DNA of 64,000 nucleotides from CAZADH01 sp964483805 (GCA_964483805.1 CAZADH010000005.1:1-64000); one strand, 5' to 3'. Counted from the stretch's first letter, positions 1-9,110 are shown. A program made the numbers and translations. The notes: generated by a model from the sequence alone, not told the origin.

Positions 1-476
1 GATCACCCGTGCCGTTGCCGCCTCGCCGGCCGCTGGGGCCGTTGCCGCGGCCCAAAGCGCCCGCGCCGGCCGCTGGCCAACCGCCGTTGCCGTCGATTCC
101 GCCGTTGCGACCCGAAGCGCCGGCGAGTGCGCCCAAGCCGCCGAATGCCCGCGCGGTGTCCCCCCCGCCACCGGCGGCTCCCGAGGGCGACGATCCGCTG
201 GCTGGATTCGCCTTGCCCGAGGCACCCGCCGCTCCGGCTGCTGCGCCCATCGCGCCGGCTCCGGTGGCGCCGTCGGCCGACGACCTGGGCCTCGACAATC
301 TGCTGCCCGATATTGGCGACGTCGATCTGGATGCACCCGCGGGACCGGCCACCTTTGCAAAAGCGGCACCGTCACCGGTGCAACCGATGCCGAGTGGTGG
401 TGGTGACGACCCGATGGCGCTACCGGACGTGTCGTTGCTCGACGACATCCTCGACGACAAGAAGCCTGACGCCTAG
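1..476 (+). CDS. C-terminal part of a Pro/Ala-rich protein, cut by the window edge
   Basis: The reading frame is open to the left edge and stops at 474-476, so only the C-terminal part of about 158 residues is present. It is dominated by Pro, Ala and Gly, with acidic patches near the end (DDLGLDNLLPDIGDVDLD and DVSLLDDILDDKK). This looks like a disordered tail or linker rather than a folded domain. There is a GTG at 9, but no ribosome site can be seen and the frame continues upstream of it, so it should not be taken as the start. The gene converges on the DUF5693-CsaB gene. Function unknown. Confidence 0.6.
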   Translation, partial: SPVPLPPRRPLGPLPRPKAPAPAAGQPPLPSIPPLRPEAPASAPKPPNARAVSPPPPAAPEGDDPLAGFALPEAPAAPAAAPIAPAPVAPSADDLGLDNLLPDIGDVDLDAPAGPATFAKAAPSPVQPMPSGGGDDPMALPDVSLLDDILDDKKPDA

Positions 477-526
477 CGCAGACGCAGCGGGCGGTCGACC
501 CTGTCCGCGCTGCCGCGGCAGGTAGA

Positions 527-539
527 AATACGATGTATG
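527..539. repeat. AATAC-N3-GTATT palindrome, copy 1
   Basis: AATAC GAT GTATG, 9 of 10 consensus positions. It lies in the convergent gap between the first gene and the CsaB fusion. Confidence 0.6.
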
Positions 540-568
540 ACGCCGCCGGTTGTGCCGGCAAACGCCCA

Positions 569-3500
569 CTACGCGCATCGTGCGCGGGGGGGGGCCTCGC
601 CGGGACTGATGGCCGGGGGGGCCGCCCGTTCGAGGGCAAGGCGCACATCGGTTGCAGCCAGCAGGGTTCCCTGCGCGGTACACTCGTGCAAGCGACTGCG
701 ACAGGCGACCCCATCGGCAATGAGTTCGTCGATGGCGGTTTCCAGTTCTTCGGGGTTGAACTCGCCCGGGTTCAACAACCAGGGCACGCCGGCCGTCTTT
801 GCGAAAGCCGTTATCTTCGGGTCGACGGCAAACCCGATCCATGGGGTCTCGCACATCGTCGCCAGGATGGCGCCGTGCAAGCGCATGGTCAGCAGAGCAT
901 CGAGACCAGACAACGTTGCGGCGAGATCGGCTTCGCTCGCGAGTCGCGTGGGCGCGACATCGAGCCCGGTCCATGGCTGTTCGTCTTCGTCGGGCTGCAT
1001 GAACAGGGGTTTGATGACCGTGCGGTGTCGCTTGCTGTCACGCCATTTGGCCAGCGATTCTGCAATATGTCGTGCATACCGATTGCTGCCGCGCAAGATG
1101 ACACCCAGTACGAACGGCGTGGCCGGCGTCGTGCGCTCCCTTACCGCTGGGGAGCTGCCGGTGGTATCGGCGGCGCCAAGGAACGCGAGATCGGCTCCCA
1201 CCGGTAGAGACAGCAGGGGTCCGGGAAACGCGTTGAGCCGCTCGAGGTCGGTGGCATGGCGCACGGAGGCGTGACGGGAGAGGTCGATGAGGATCCGCGT
1301 CAGCAAGACCTCGGCCGTGCCGCAAAACGGGCCGTATCCCTGGGCAATCAGGGCGAGTCGCGCGCCAAAAAGACGACCGCAGACGAGCAATACAAAGTAA
1401 TAGACAAAACTGCCAAAGCTCGTGGTCGTCTGCAGCACGCTGCCCCCGGGGACTGCGACCATGCGGGCGGCCGCCAGTTCCTCGAGCAAGTGGGTCCAGG
1501 AAGGCTGGCGTGGGACGAGCGTGACGCCGGGCGGCAGTGGCCCGGTTTCGCCGGCAGGGCGCCGGTTGCCCCACAATACCGCGTATTCGAGATCGGGGCG
1601 AAGGGTGCGCGCGGCGTTGACGAAACGTCGCCACAGCAATTCATCGCCGAGGTTGCCAAAGCCGAAGTACCCGACCAGAAAAACCCGTGGTTTCTTGTCG
1701 ATGGCCGCCAACAGCAAGCGCGCCAGAACCACGGCGAGCACGGCGAGGAGACCGACGATGACGCCAAGCCACAACCCGTGCAAGGTGCGCAACAGGGTCA
1801 TGGCCAGCGGTGAATGGAAATGACAGAACGTGTTGAACACCGACACCTGGCCCATCTGCATGAACACCGCCAGCAGGGGCAACATCGCCGACAACCCACG
1901 TGACTGCAGGAACAGGAACAGGAACATTGCCGGGTACCCAATGAGAAACTCCTTGTTGCGCGGGCGGGCAACCAGGGAATCCTCGAGGTAGGTGCGGAAG
2001 GCGTCTTCCTCGGCACTCGGTTTCACCAGGGTGACGTTGCCCGAGCGCAACAGGTAAAGAACGAGAGCCAGGCCGACGCCGACGATGAGCAATACATCGA
2101 CAATACGCAGTGGCTTCGAGAACAGGGCGAAACTGCGGGTGCCGTAGCGGCGAAGTGCGTCGATGACCACCAGCAACAGCGGTAACATGAAGGCCAGTTT
2201 GACCCCGCGAAACTGCGAGAAACCGAGAAGATACTCGGGCTCGGCATGCAGTCCGGCCACGAGCAGGCCACCCACGATCGAGGGGATGACCAGGGCGGCG
2301 AGATTGAATGGGAGGGCGTGCAGCCACCGGGCGTCGTGCGCTGACCGCCGCATGACCAGGAAGGAGCCGAGCGTGGCGTACCCGATGGCGCCCGCCAGAC
2401 TCGTGCCGGCAGCGAACATGGAGGCAGGCAACGCGAGCCAGAGCATGACGCCGAGCGCAACCCAACCTGCGGACGCGCCGATTGGCCACGGACGACGACG
2501 CGCAGCCATGGCCAGGGCCAGCGGACCGAGCCAGAGCGCCAGACCGATGACCAGGCGCTCGCCAACCGACAGTGGCGACAGCCGGCGCGGCGGTACCAGT
2601 TGTCGCTGTTCGTCGGTGCGGGCGACGGCAAAACCCGCTTTGGCCAGGGCGGTGGCGATGTTTTGCAGATAGCGCAGATGATACTCGAGCAGGTCGTCGA
2701 CCAGATGCTGCTTGGGATGTTCCCAGAAACAGCGGATGTAGAGCAGGCGCAGACGTCGATCCTGAGCGGCTCTGACAAAGCGGGCCACGGCGCGATCGGG
2801 CGTGTAGATCAGGGCGATTTCCTTCTCGCTGATGCTGTGCACCCGCACGAACGGATACTCGTCGCCGAGGTGCTGCATCAGGGTGGGCATCCCTGCCTGG
2901 TCGACGAACTCGATCCAGCCGATGCGGTGACGGGAGTTGGTCAGGGCGTCGCCGGTCGCGGCGATTTTGCCGCGGTGACCGAACACTTCCTTCTCGGCGA
3001 ACAGCAGGGCGGAAACCGAGGCGGCCGGCGGCAGCTCAGCCAACGATGCGGCGATTGCCTCCCCGCCAAGGTCGGGATGATTGTAAATACGAATGATGGC
3101 GCCCAGGCCGTGGGCGCGCACGAGGTCGAGATACTCCGGCGATACGCCGAGACCGACGCGGGTGCGGAAGTCAGTGCCGGATTTGTGCACCACCAGCACA
3201 TTGGCCGCCCGGCGTTCGCACACCCTGACCGGCAGTCGTCCTTTCGCGATGCGGTCGGCGGTCGGCATCTTGCGTTCGAGTTGACGCTGAATGCGATCGA
3301 GCAGTTGTGGGTCGCGCGCGTGCAACCACAGGCTGCCGCTGAGGCCGACGGGCAACGATTGCGATGCGGCCTGACCGAGGTCGATGGCCAGTTTCTCGAT
3401 CTCCTGAAAGCTCAGTACCGAGATCCGTCCCGCCTCTTCAAGCGAGGCCAGGGTGTCTTCCGAAATGGCGATCGACGAAGCGCCCCGTTGCGCGGCGGCG

Positions 3501-3697
3501 GCGAGAACCTGGCCGATCTGCCAGCCCTCACGACGGGCGAGAATCCGCAGTTCGTCGAAATCGAGGACGGTCTCGATGAAGCGGTCGTCCCGCTCGACCT
3601 CGAGTCGCCAGGCGCACCGACGGCCCGCCGTGATCAGGCCGCCGATGAGAATGACGGCCAGGATCGCGACCGCGATCAACCTACTTCGTGGCGGCAT
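569..3697 (-). CDS. csaB: DUF5693 membrane protein fused to CsaB-type polysaccharide pyruvyl transferase
   Basis: A 1042-residue fusion. One N-terminal membrane helix (about residues 7-25) is followed by an extracytoplasmic DUF5693-like region (about 40-370) and a multi-helix membrane block (about 380-660). A cytoplasmic pyruvyl transferase domain (about 670-1030) begins with VGYFGFGNLGDELLW and contains the VPGGSVLQ stretch typical of CsaB. CsaB adds ketal pyruvate to a cell-surface polysaccharide, often the anchor for S-layer proteins. DUF5693 proteins are often encoded beside csaB as separate genes, so the fusion implies that the membrane part presents or exports the substrate (inference). 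The start overlaps the end of the upstream small gene by 17 nt, suggesting translational coupling. The C-terminal coding region has a run of nine G (586-594). It is the last gene of the minus-strand envelope operon. Confidence 0.88.
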   Translation of the reverse strand: MPPRSRLIAVAILAVILIGGLITAGRRCAWRLEVERDDRFIETVLDFDELRILARREGWQIGQVLAAAAQRGASSIAISEDTLASLEEAGRISVLSFQEIEKLAIDLGQAASQSLPVGLSGSLWLHARDPQLLDRIQRQLERKMPTADRIAKGRLPVRVCERRAANVLVVHKSGTDFRTRVGLGVSPEYLDLVRAHGLGAIIRIYNHPDLGGEAIAASLAELPPAASVSALLFAEKEVFGHRGKIAATGDALTNSRHRIGWIEFVDQAGMPTLMQHLGDEYPFVRVHSISEKEIALIYTPDRAVARFVRAAQDRRLRLLYIRCFWEHPKQHLVDDLLEYHLRYLQNIATALAKAGFAVARTDEQRQLVPPRRLSPLSVGERLVIGLALWLGPLALAMAARRRPWPIGASAGWVALGVMLWLALPASMFAAGTSLAGAIGYATLGSFLVMRRSAHDARWLHALPFNLAALVIPSIVGGLLVAGLHAEPEYLLGFSQFRGVKLAFMLPLLLVVIDALRRYGTRSFALFSKPLRIVDVLLIVGVGLALVLYLLRSGNVTLVKPSAEEDAFRTYLEDSLVARPRNKEFLIGYPAMFLFLFLQSRGLSAMLPLLAVFMQMGQVSVFNTFCHFHSPLAMTLLRTLHGLWLGVIVGLLAVLAVVLARLLLAAIDKKPRVFLVGYFGFGNLGDELLWRRFVNAARTLRPDLEYAVLWGNRRPAGETGPLPPGVTLVPRQPSWTHLLEELAAARMVAVPGGSVLQTTTSFGSFVYYFVLLVCGRLFGARLALIAQGYGPFCGTAEVLLTRILIDLSRHASVRHATDLERLNAFPGPLLSLPVGADLAFLGAADTTGSSPAVRERTTPATPFVLGVILRGSNRYARHIAESLAKWRDSKRHRTVIKPLFMQPDEDEQPWTGLDVAPTRLASEADLAATLSGLDALLTMRLHGAILATMCETPWIGFAVDPKITAFAKTAGVPWLLNPGEFNPEELETAIDELIADGVACRSRLHECTAQGTLLAATDVRLALERAAPPAISPGEAPPRARCA
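1389..1401. repeat. AATAC-N3-GTATT palindrome, copy 2
   Basis: AATAC AAA GTAAT, 9 of 10, inside the csaB fusion gene. Confidence 0.55.
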
Positions 3698-4094
3698 GCG
3701 ACCCCATGGTCAGAACCATGGCCAGTGTGTCGGCCTCGAGGCGGTAACCGGCCGAATCCGGCACGAGAATGAGGTGGTTGAGGGGCACCTCGCCACCCGT
3801 CTTGATCTCGGTGCCCTTGGTCAGGTCGATCAGGGCGCCCTTGGCGGGTCCCTTGACGCGGAGCTTCCCCGAACGCACCACAACCAGCGTTCCGGCGGTG
3901 ACCGTCAGCTTGTCGCCGGCCGGGACGACCACGGTGCGAAAACGGGTCAATTGGTCGACGTAACTGCGTGCCACGAGCGGATCGGCATCGGTGCCCGCAT
4001 CCTGGGCGATGATCGGGGGCGGTGCCCAGCAGCAACACGCGGCACTCACCCCCATCAGCAACAACCCTCGCTGCCACACACTCGTCGGCCTCAT
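3681..4094 (-). CDS. small exported protein
   Basis: Start chosen at 4094 (MRPTSVWQRG), because GGAGG lies at 4101-4105, 6 nt upstream; the longer frame to 4142 has no such site. The product is about 137 residues. Its N-terminal hydrophobic segment ends in an Ala/Cys-rich stretch (LLLMGVSAACCCWA..IIAQD), consistent with a signal peptide. The mature part alternates short beta-strand-like segments (VVVPAGDKLTVTAGTLVVVRSGKLRVKG), resembling a single-stranded right-handed or cupin-like beta fold. I do not recognise a family. It overlaps the start of the CsaB fusion and follows rmlD by 69 nt, so it probably acts in surface polysaccharide assembly (inference). Confidence 0.75.
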   Translation of the reverse strand: MRPTSVWQRGLLLMGVSAACCCWAPPPIIAQDAGTDADPLVARSYVDQLTRFRTVVVPAGDKLTVTAGTLVVVRSGKLRVKGPAKGALIDLTKGTEIKTGGEVPLNHLILVPDSAGYRLEADTLAMVLTMGSHAATK

Positions 4095-4163
4095 GTCATG
4101 CCTCCGCAATTGCCTATTTCCGCGGCAGGATAACATGGGCACCGGTGGCTCACAAGCCGGGCA

Positions 4164-5051
4164 TCACCGCCAACCTTCGCGGGTCAGATACCGCTCGAGT
4201 GCGTCTTCCCAACTCGGCAGGGGGGTGCCAACGACGGTGTCGAAGGCCGACGTATCAAACACCGACCAGACCGGACGCGGTGCCGGTCGGCCCAGTTCCG
4301 CCGACGAGACCGCGGCGATCGGTTTGCGTTGCCCGAGCAGGTCGCGAATTGCGGTCGCAAAAAAGTGCCAGGTGAGGGAGTGTTGGTTGGCAGCATGGAA
4401 CACGCCGACGGGCATCGGAGCGGTGGGTGCCGCCGTTGAGGCGGCGCCGATGAAGCGCGCCAGGGCCGCGGCAAGATCGGGAGCGTAGGTGACCCGACAG
4501 GTCTGGTCGTCGACCACTCGCAACTCCGGTTGTGGGCCTTGCAACGCGTTGACGATCGCCCTGACGAAGTTCTTGCCGCCGGGGCCGAACAACCCGGAGA
4601 TCCGCACGATGGCGTGGCGATCGGGGCACAGGTCGCGAACGCGCAACTCACCATCATGCTTGGTTGTTGCGTAAACACCTGCTGGGGTGCAGGCAGCATC
4701 CGGCGTCAGCGGCACGCGGATCTGATTGCCTGTAAATACGTAGTCTGTCGAAATGTAGAGCAGAGCAATACGGCCTGCGCTGCACAGTCGGGCCAGATTC
4801 TCGGTCGCCACGACATTCGTGCGCCGACAGGCGTCGGGTTGTTTCTCGGCTCCATCGACATCGGTGAACGCGGCGCAGTGGATAACCCGATCGAACGGGC
4901 CATTCGCGTGCCACCAGTCGGTCAGGGCAGTGCGCTCGGCCAGGTCGAACGGCAGCGACAGGCCCACGACCTCGTGCGACCCGGTCTCCCGCAGGGCTTC
5001 CTGCAACGCCTGGCCGAGTTGGCCGTTGTGTCCGGTGATCAGAATCCGCAT
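4164..5051 (-). CDS. rmlD: dTDP-4-dehydrorhamnose reductase-like (RmlD family) short-chain dehydrogenase
   Basis: 295 residues, the usual RmlD length. The NAD(P)-binding glycine motif GHNGQLGQAL is at residues 7-16. The catalytic YxxxK is seen as YATTKHDGE, preceded by ISTDYVFTG, a hallmark of RmlD/RfbD proteins. RmlD reduces dTDP-4-dehydro-L-rhamnose to dTDP-L-rhamnose in the cytoplasm, a precursor for surface glycans. The other rml genes are not adjacent, so the exact nucleotide sugar is inferred; related NDP-sugar reductases remain possible. It lies 9 nt downstream of the DUF2993 gene in the same operon and upstream of the CsaB fusion. Confidence 0.85.
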   Translation of the reverse strand: MRILITGHNGQLGQALQEALRETGSHEVVGLSLPFDLAERTALTDWWHANGPFDRVIHCAAFTDVDGAEKQPDACRRTNVVATENLARLCSAGRIALLYISTDYVFTGNQIRVPLTPDAACTPAGVYATTKHDGELRVRDLCPDRHAIVRISGLFGPGGKNFVRAIVNALQGPQPELRVVDDQTCRVTYAPDLAAALARFIGAASTAAPTAPMPVGVFHAANQHSLTWHFFATAIRDLLGQRKPIAAVSSAELGRPAPRPVWSVFDTSAFDTVVGTPLPSWEDALERYLTREGWR

Positions 5052-5060
5052 GGCAGGCTG

Positions 5061-6134
5061 CTACTTCGCGCTGATGAAATGCAACTGGCCTGGTTCGCTG
5101 CGAATCTCTTTGAGGTTCAGCTTGAACGGGAACTTCGCCAGGTCGAGCACCGGGTTGATCCGGTCGACGATGGTCTTGAGGAATGGGCGTGGCACCGCGA
5201 GGCTGTTGATCTTGAACTTACGCGGGTTGAAGTAGATCTTGTCTTGACGTTGTATTGAAAACGAACCGGTGGCCCAGAAAGATGCGCGCAACAACCCGTA
5301 TTGCGTGCTGCCCGAAACCGTGATCGCATCGGCTTTGATCTCGATGCGCGGTCGTTGCACTTTGATCTTCTTGCTTTTGAACTCGAGGAACTTGTTGAGG
5401 TCGGCCTCGGTAATGATGATATCCATGTCGACCGCACCCAGGTCGCGGGTCTGAATGCGCTGGCATCCGAGCAGAGCGAACAGGTCGAGTTGCACCTGGT
5501 TGAATACGATATCGGCCGTGGCCAGTCGGAGGTGATCGACCTCACCGTTGGCCGTGTGCACCGTCACCTTGGCGAACTTGCCCGCTGCCGTTTCCTGTGG
5601 ACCGATCGGTTCGATCCGTACGGTCAGCGTCGCCGGGTTGGTCAACAACCGCCGCATCGCGGCCGCGAGTTGTTCGTGAATGTTTTCGAGTGTCGCTGGC
5701 AACGAGGCCACCAGGGTGCCGGAAGCCACGCGGGGCAGGTCACTGCTGTCCGCTGCCGGCGCCGCGGGGCTGGCGAGATCGTCGGCGACGGCCGAGGGCA
5801 ACGGGGGCAGATCGCGGCCGGTGCCGGCCGGAGTTGCGCTGTCCGACGCTGGTTCCGGTGCAGGTGTGAGCGTGGCCTGGGTGGGCGCCGCCGGCACCGT
5901 GATGGTCGCAACCACGGGACGTGTTGGCGTCGCCACCTGCTCGAGCGGATGGTTCATGCGATGGCGGATACGCTCGAGCAGTTCGTTGCGGGGCAGGTTC
6001 CGCTCGGGTAGCGGATCGTCGGCGGCGTGCGCGCGTGCCGATGCGAACGGTCCGCCGAACAAAGCCGTGGTCACCACCAGACCCAGCAGGGTGGTGTGCC
6101 GGAGCAGAGAAAGAAATACGGTGTATGTTTTCAT
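5061..6134 (-). CDS. DUF2993 (LmeA-like) exported lipid-binding protein
   Basis: 357 residues with a signal peptide (MKTYTVFLSLLRHTTLLGLVVTTALFGG...ARAHA). A Pro/Ala/Thr-rich linker (about 60-150) precedes a C-terminal DUF2993-like domain (about 160-357). That domain has repeated beta segments such as FNQVQLDLFALL and the pattern TEADLNKFLEFKS..KVQRPRIEIKADAITVSG, typical of LmeA-type TULIP-fold phospholipid-binding proteins. Its ATG overlaps the TGA of the upstream 5'-nucleotidase-like gene (ATGA), so the two are translationally coupled. In an operon with an LptF-type permease, a role in lipid or LPS handling across the periplasm is a reasonable inference. A copy of the AATAC-N3-GTATT palindrome lies over codons 3-7. 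Confidence 0.8.
   Translation of the reverse strand: MKTYTVFLSLLRHTTLLGLVVTTALFGGPFASARAHAADDPLPERNLPRNELLERIRHRMNHPLEQVATPTRPVVATITVPAAPTQATLTPAPEPASDSATPAGTGRDLPPLPSAVADDLASPAAPAADSSDLPRVASGTLVASLPATLENIHEQLAAAMRRLLTNPATLTVRIEPIGPQETAAGKFAKVTVHTANGEVDHLRLATADIVFNQVQLDLFALLGCQRIQTRDLGAVDMDIIITEADLNKFLEFKSKKIKVQRPRIEIKADAITVSGSTQYGLLRASFWATGSFSIQRQDKIYFNPRKFKINSLAVPRPFLKTIVDRINPVLDLAKFPFKLNLKEIRSEPGQLHFISAK
6115..6127. repeat. AATAC-N3-GTATT palindrome, copy 3
   Basis: AATAC GGT GTATG, 9 of 10, within the first codons of the DUF2993 gene. Confidence 0.6.
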
Positions 6135-7798
6135 TGGTCCTCTCCGTCAACCAACGGTGCCGGGCGGCTGCCGTCGGCAAATCCAGTCGTCCAGGCATCC
6201 CATAGGGTGAGACCGCGTGGACCGATACGTCGGGTTTCATCGCACAGGTTGGCGATGCGTGGATCGCGGTAGATCGTTTCGTCGAGGCCGACGCGATACC
6301 TGGCGGTGCTGTCGACGGGGCGTTCGGCGATGGTCAGTTCGGTGAGCAAAGGGCCGGTGAACCGGGCTCGGCCTCCGGCAATGCCCATGCGTGCGGGTTG
6401 GCCCGGACCGGCCACGCGTCTCAGCAGGTCGATGACCTCGGCGCCCGACAACAGAAACACGCCCAGGCGATGCGGCGGAATCCGTTGCGTCAACTCAGCG
6501 CCGTTGAGCACCCGCGGCCCGCGCACGGGTTCGCGCGCTGCCGAGGTCAACGTCAGGTCGGTGCGCAAAAGTGCCTGCGTCATCTCGGCGTGCGCCGTCG
6601 TTGCCAGACGCGACCGTGTGTGGGCCGGCATCGCCGAAGTGGGGATGACGGCATACGGGCGGACCGACGTTCGAGCCAGCAAAGCGGCGGCGCTGGCAAA
6701 CGCGGGGGCGAGGCTTCGTGCCTCAGGAATTGCGCGCAGCGGCAGATCGCGGCGGCGCCGGACGATCTCGGGCCCGCCGGTGCCGGCCCGTGGCGTGTGC
6801 ACCCGGGGTTGGGTCTCATCATCGCGGTGCGCCGTCGCAGCGATGATCGCCGTCGGGTCGGGTTGCTCGGTGGCCGGCCAGGTTTCGATCACGGTCACGG
6901 CGCGCGTGGTTGGACTCACCGGCCAGTACCGATGATCGGCTGCGGGCGCCAACGGGCGGGTGCGGCCGGGGTCGAGAAACAACACGCGGTCGCGTGGGCC
7001 GAGATCGGGCTGCAACTGTCGCAGCAGCGAGTCGGGGCCGTGGACAGCGACGAGGCGGAGGTCGACGCGGGGTGCCTGCGCTTTGATCCGGCGCCAGGCC
7101 CGGACCGGGTCTTCGATCGTGTAATCGCCAAAACCGGCCAACGGCAGTTCGCGGGCCCAGGTTGCATCGATCAAGCCGGTGACCAGCACATGCAGATCGC
7201 CGCAAGCCACGACACGCCACGGCGCGAAGGGCAGGGTGCCGCCGCTGCCGGCAACGTTGCCGAGAATCGCGTTGCGCAGAACCGCGGGTGGGTTGCCTGG
7301 CGAACGATAACAACTCAGTTCGCCCGGACCCGCCACGTGGGCCGTGCAACCGATTGCCTGTCGCCATGCCGTCTCGCCCGCGCCACCGATCAGCCATCCC
7401 CCCGGATGGCAGGCACTCGTGGTGTTGCCGATGTCGATGACCAGGGTTGGGCAATCGGCCCGTTGACGGCGCAGTTCGGTGACCAGCGGCACCAGTGCCC
7501 AGGCGGGAGTCGGTTGCGGATCGTCGGGGGCCCCCGAGAACCAGTGACCATCGAGGCCCCCGGCGAGAATGAAGCGGTGGGCGCGGAACAGCGGGCGGGC
7601 GGCGAGCCCGAGGGGACTCGTCGCGGGTCGTGGCCAGTCGAGCATGGCGGGCGGCGTGGTCATTGGCGGCGTTTGCATCGGCGGAAGACCGCGCGGGGCC
7701 GGTGACGCATTGATGCCTGCCGTCAGCAAAAGAACCGACCACACGCCGACTGCCACGAGGACGGTCGGTAAGCGGTGTAACCTCATGTATTTACGCAT
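6131..7798 (-). CDS. exported degenerate 5'-nucleotidase (UshA-like) protein
   Basis: 555 residues with an N-terminal hydrophobic export signal (about 8-30). The overall pattern resembles UshA/5'-nucleotidases. An N-terminal metallophosphoesterase-like region has AGGLDGHWF where the family has TNDxHG, and VIDIGNTTS where it has (V/I)DxGD. A later C-terminal region contains GAEVIDLLRRV and RMGIAGGRARF, like the 5'-nucleotidase C domain. The metal-binding Asp of the first motif and the second Asp of GD are replaced, and no clear GNHE motif is visible, so it may be catalytically dead or retuned. It starts 3 nt after the LptF-type gene and overlaps the DUF2993 start. The assignment is moderate. 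Confidence 0.6.
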   Translation of the reverse strand: MRKYMRLHRLPTVLVAVGVWSVLLLTAGINASPAPRGLPPMQTPPMTTPPAMLDWPRPATSPLGLAARPLFRAHRFILAGGLDGHWFSGAPDDPQPTPAWALVPLVTELRRQRADCPTLVIDIGNTTSACHPGGWLIGGAGETAWRQAIGCTAHVAGPGELSCYRSPGNPPAVLRNAILGNVAGSGGTLPFAPWRVVACGDLHVLVTGLIDATWARELPLAGFGDYTIEDPVRAWRRIKAQAPRVDLRLVAVHGPDSLLRQLQPDLGPRDRVLFLDPGRTRPLAPAADHRYWPVSPTTRAVTVIETWPATEQPDPTAIIAATAHRDDETQPRVHTPRAGTGGPEIVRRRRDLPLRAIPEARSLAPAFASAAALLARTSVRPYAVIPTSAMPAHTRSRLATTAHAEMTQALLRTDLTLTSAAREPVRGPRVLNGAELTQRIPPHRLGVFLLSGAEVIDLLRRVAGPGQPARMGIAGGRARFTGPLLTELTIAERPVDSTARYRVGLDETIYRDPRIANLCDETRRIGPRGLTLWDAWTTGFADGSRPAPLVDGEDQ

Positions 7799-7801
7799 GC
7801 A

Positions 7802-8989
7802 CTACTGATTGACTCTGGTGACCAGCAGGACAGAAATGCCGCCGAACACGACATTCTGCAGCCATGCGGCGACGTAGATCGGCAGATACCCGCTCTTGCC
7901 CATGGCTGTCGAGAAACTCATGATGACGTAGTAGACAAAAATGATGATGATCGAGATGCCGAAACCGATGAATGCGCCGCTGCGATAGTTGGTGAGGCCG
8001 AAACTCGCTCCGACGAGCGCGAAGAAAAAACTGGCAAACGGCAGGCTGGTCTTGCTCGCGAGATCGACCTGCAGTTCGCGGGTGTCGCCAAACTTGCACC
8101 GTTCGTAGCTGTTGATCAGGTCGCTCAGTTCCTGATAGCTCATTTCGTTGGGGCGCTTCGTCTTGCGGGCGAACTCGGCAATTCCTTCGCTGATGCTGGT
8201 GCCGGCAATGGTTGGGTGGAACTTCTGCCCCATCTCGCCAGAGGCGGCGTACGTCTGATCGACTGCGGCCCGGAGCGTCCAGGCTTTGCCGTCCCAAGTC
8301 GCTTCGGCGGCAGTGAGGCGTCGAGTCAACCGATTGCCGTCGTATTGCTCGATCATCACGCGTTCCATGAGATTGAGCTTCTCGAACACCTTACGGGCGT
8401 AGACGATCGAGCCGTCGGCCATCTTGAGCAGCGCGTTCTCGGTCGCCTCGGGCTCCATGAGGCGCATGATCTTCTCGCGTTGGATCTTGTGGGCCCGCTG
8501 GTTGCTGCTCGGAACCACGAATTCGTTGAAGAACAGACTGAAGAACGTAACGAGCAGGGCAAAAGTCAGCACGGGAATGAGCAGGCGGAAGAAGTTGACC
8601 CCGGTCGCGCGCAGGGCAATGGTCTCGCTGTCTTTCGACATGCGGCCAAAGACAATGAGCGTCGACAAGAGCACCGACATCGGGAACGTAAATACCATGT
8701 CTTGCGGCAGGCGTGCGAAGAACCAGTCGACGACGACCATCACCGGGATGCCTTCGTTGATGATGTTCTGCAAGGCCGTCATCAGCGGGTCGATGGCGAT
8801 GACCACGACGAACAGGAAGAACCCGAAGAAGAAGGGGGCCAGCAATTGCTTGAAGATGTACTTGTCGAGAACCGAAAACCAGCCACGGCGGTGCGCCGAC
8901 TGGGGAATCGCGGCACTCGGTCGCCGCGTTCCCGGAATACCCACCGTGCGCGGTCCGGGGGGTGCTGTTGGTTGGTCTGGAATGTGCAT
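7802..8989 (-). CDS. LptF/LptG family LPS export permease
   Basis: Start chosen at 8989 (MHIPDQPTAPP), giving 395 residues; the frame extends to 9232, but that extension runs back past the likely promoter. After a Pro-rich cytoplasmic tail (1-35) comes the family start LDKYIFKQLLAPFFFGFFLFV. Three N-terminal membrane helices, a periplasmic jelly-roll region (about 150-290) and three C-terminal helices follow, ending VFGGISVLLVTRV. LptF and LptG form the membrane part of the LptB2FG ABC transporter that extracts LPS from the inner membrane. Only one paralogue is present here, so whether it is F or G cannot be decided, and the partner must lie elsewhere. It heads the envelope operon. Confidence 0.9.
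   Translation of the reverse strand: MHIPDQPTAPPGPRTVGIPGTRRPSAAIPQSAHRRGWFSVLDKYIFKQLLAPFFFGFFLFVVVIAIDPLMTALQNIINEGIPVMVVVDWFFARLPQDMVFTFPMSVLLSTLIVFGRMSKDSETIALRATGVNFFRLLIPVLTFALLVTFFSLFFNEFVVPSSNQRAHKIQREKIMRLMEPEATENALLKMADGSIVYARKVFEKLNLMERVMIEQYDGNRLTRRLTAAEATWDGKAWTLRAAVDQTYAASGEMGQKFHPTIAGTSISEGIAEFARKTKRPNEMSYQELSDLINSYERCKFGDTRELQVDLASKTSLPFASFFFALVGASFGLTNYRSGAFIGFGISIIIIFVYYVIMSFSTAMGKSGYLPIYVAAWLQNVVFGGISVLLVTRVNQ
8691..8703. repeat. AATAC-N3-GTATT palindrome, copy 4
   Basis: AATAC CAT GTCTT, 9 of 10, inside the lptF-type gene. Confidence 0.5.
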
Positions 8990-9020
8990 TTGCTCTTGGC
9001 GTGTCCGCGTGCTTAAGGGT

Positions 9021-9049
9021 ATGATACCAAAGCTTCGGCCAGATGTCGC
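9021..9049 (-). promoter_or_regulatory. candidate sigma70-type promoter of the envelope operon
   Basis: On the minus strand, GCGACA (9044-9049) is followed after 17 nt by TATCAT (9021-9026). The -10 hexamer is the same as in the tRNA and bamA promoters here; the -35 matches TTGACA at four positions. It points at the lptF-type start at 8989. Confidence 0.5.
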
Positions 9050-9110
9050 GCACAACTGGTGCGCGTTCTGGTAAACGAGACGATACGACAATATACGGGT
9101 GGAGAGACCT

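Noticed and set aside
586..594. G9 run (with a G7 run near 613) as a phase-variation switch in the csaB fusion
   Set aside because: It lies in the last few codons; slippage would alter only a short tail, and there is no evidence of length variants.
2600..3772. Long plus-strand open frame opposite the csaB gene
   Set aside because: It is an antisense shadow in GC-rich DNA; the minus strand has clear family motifs.
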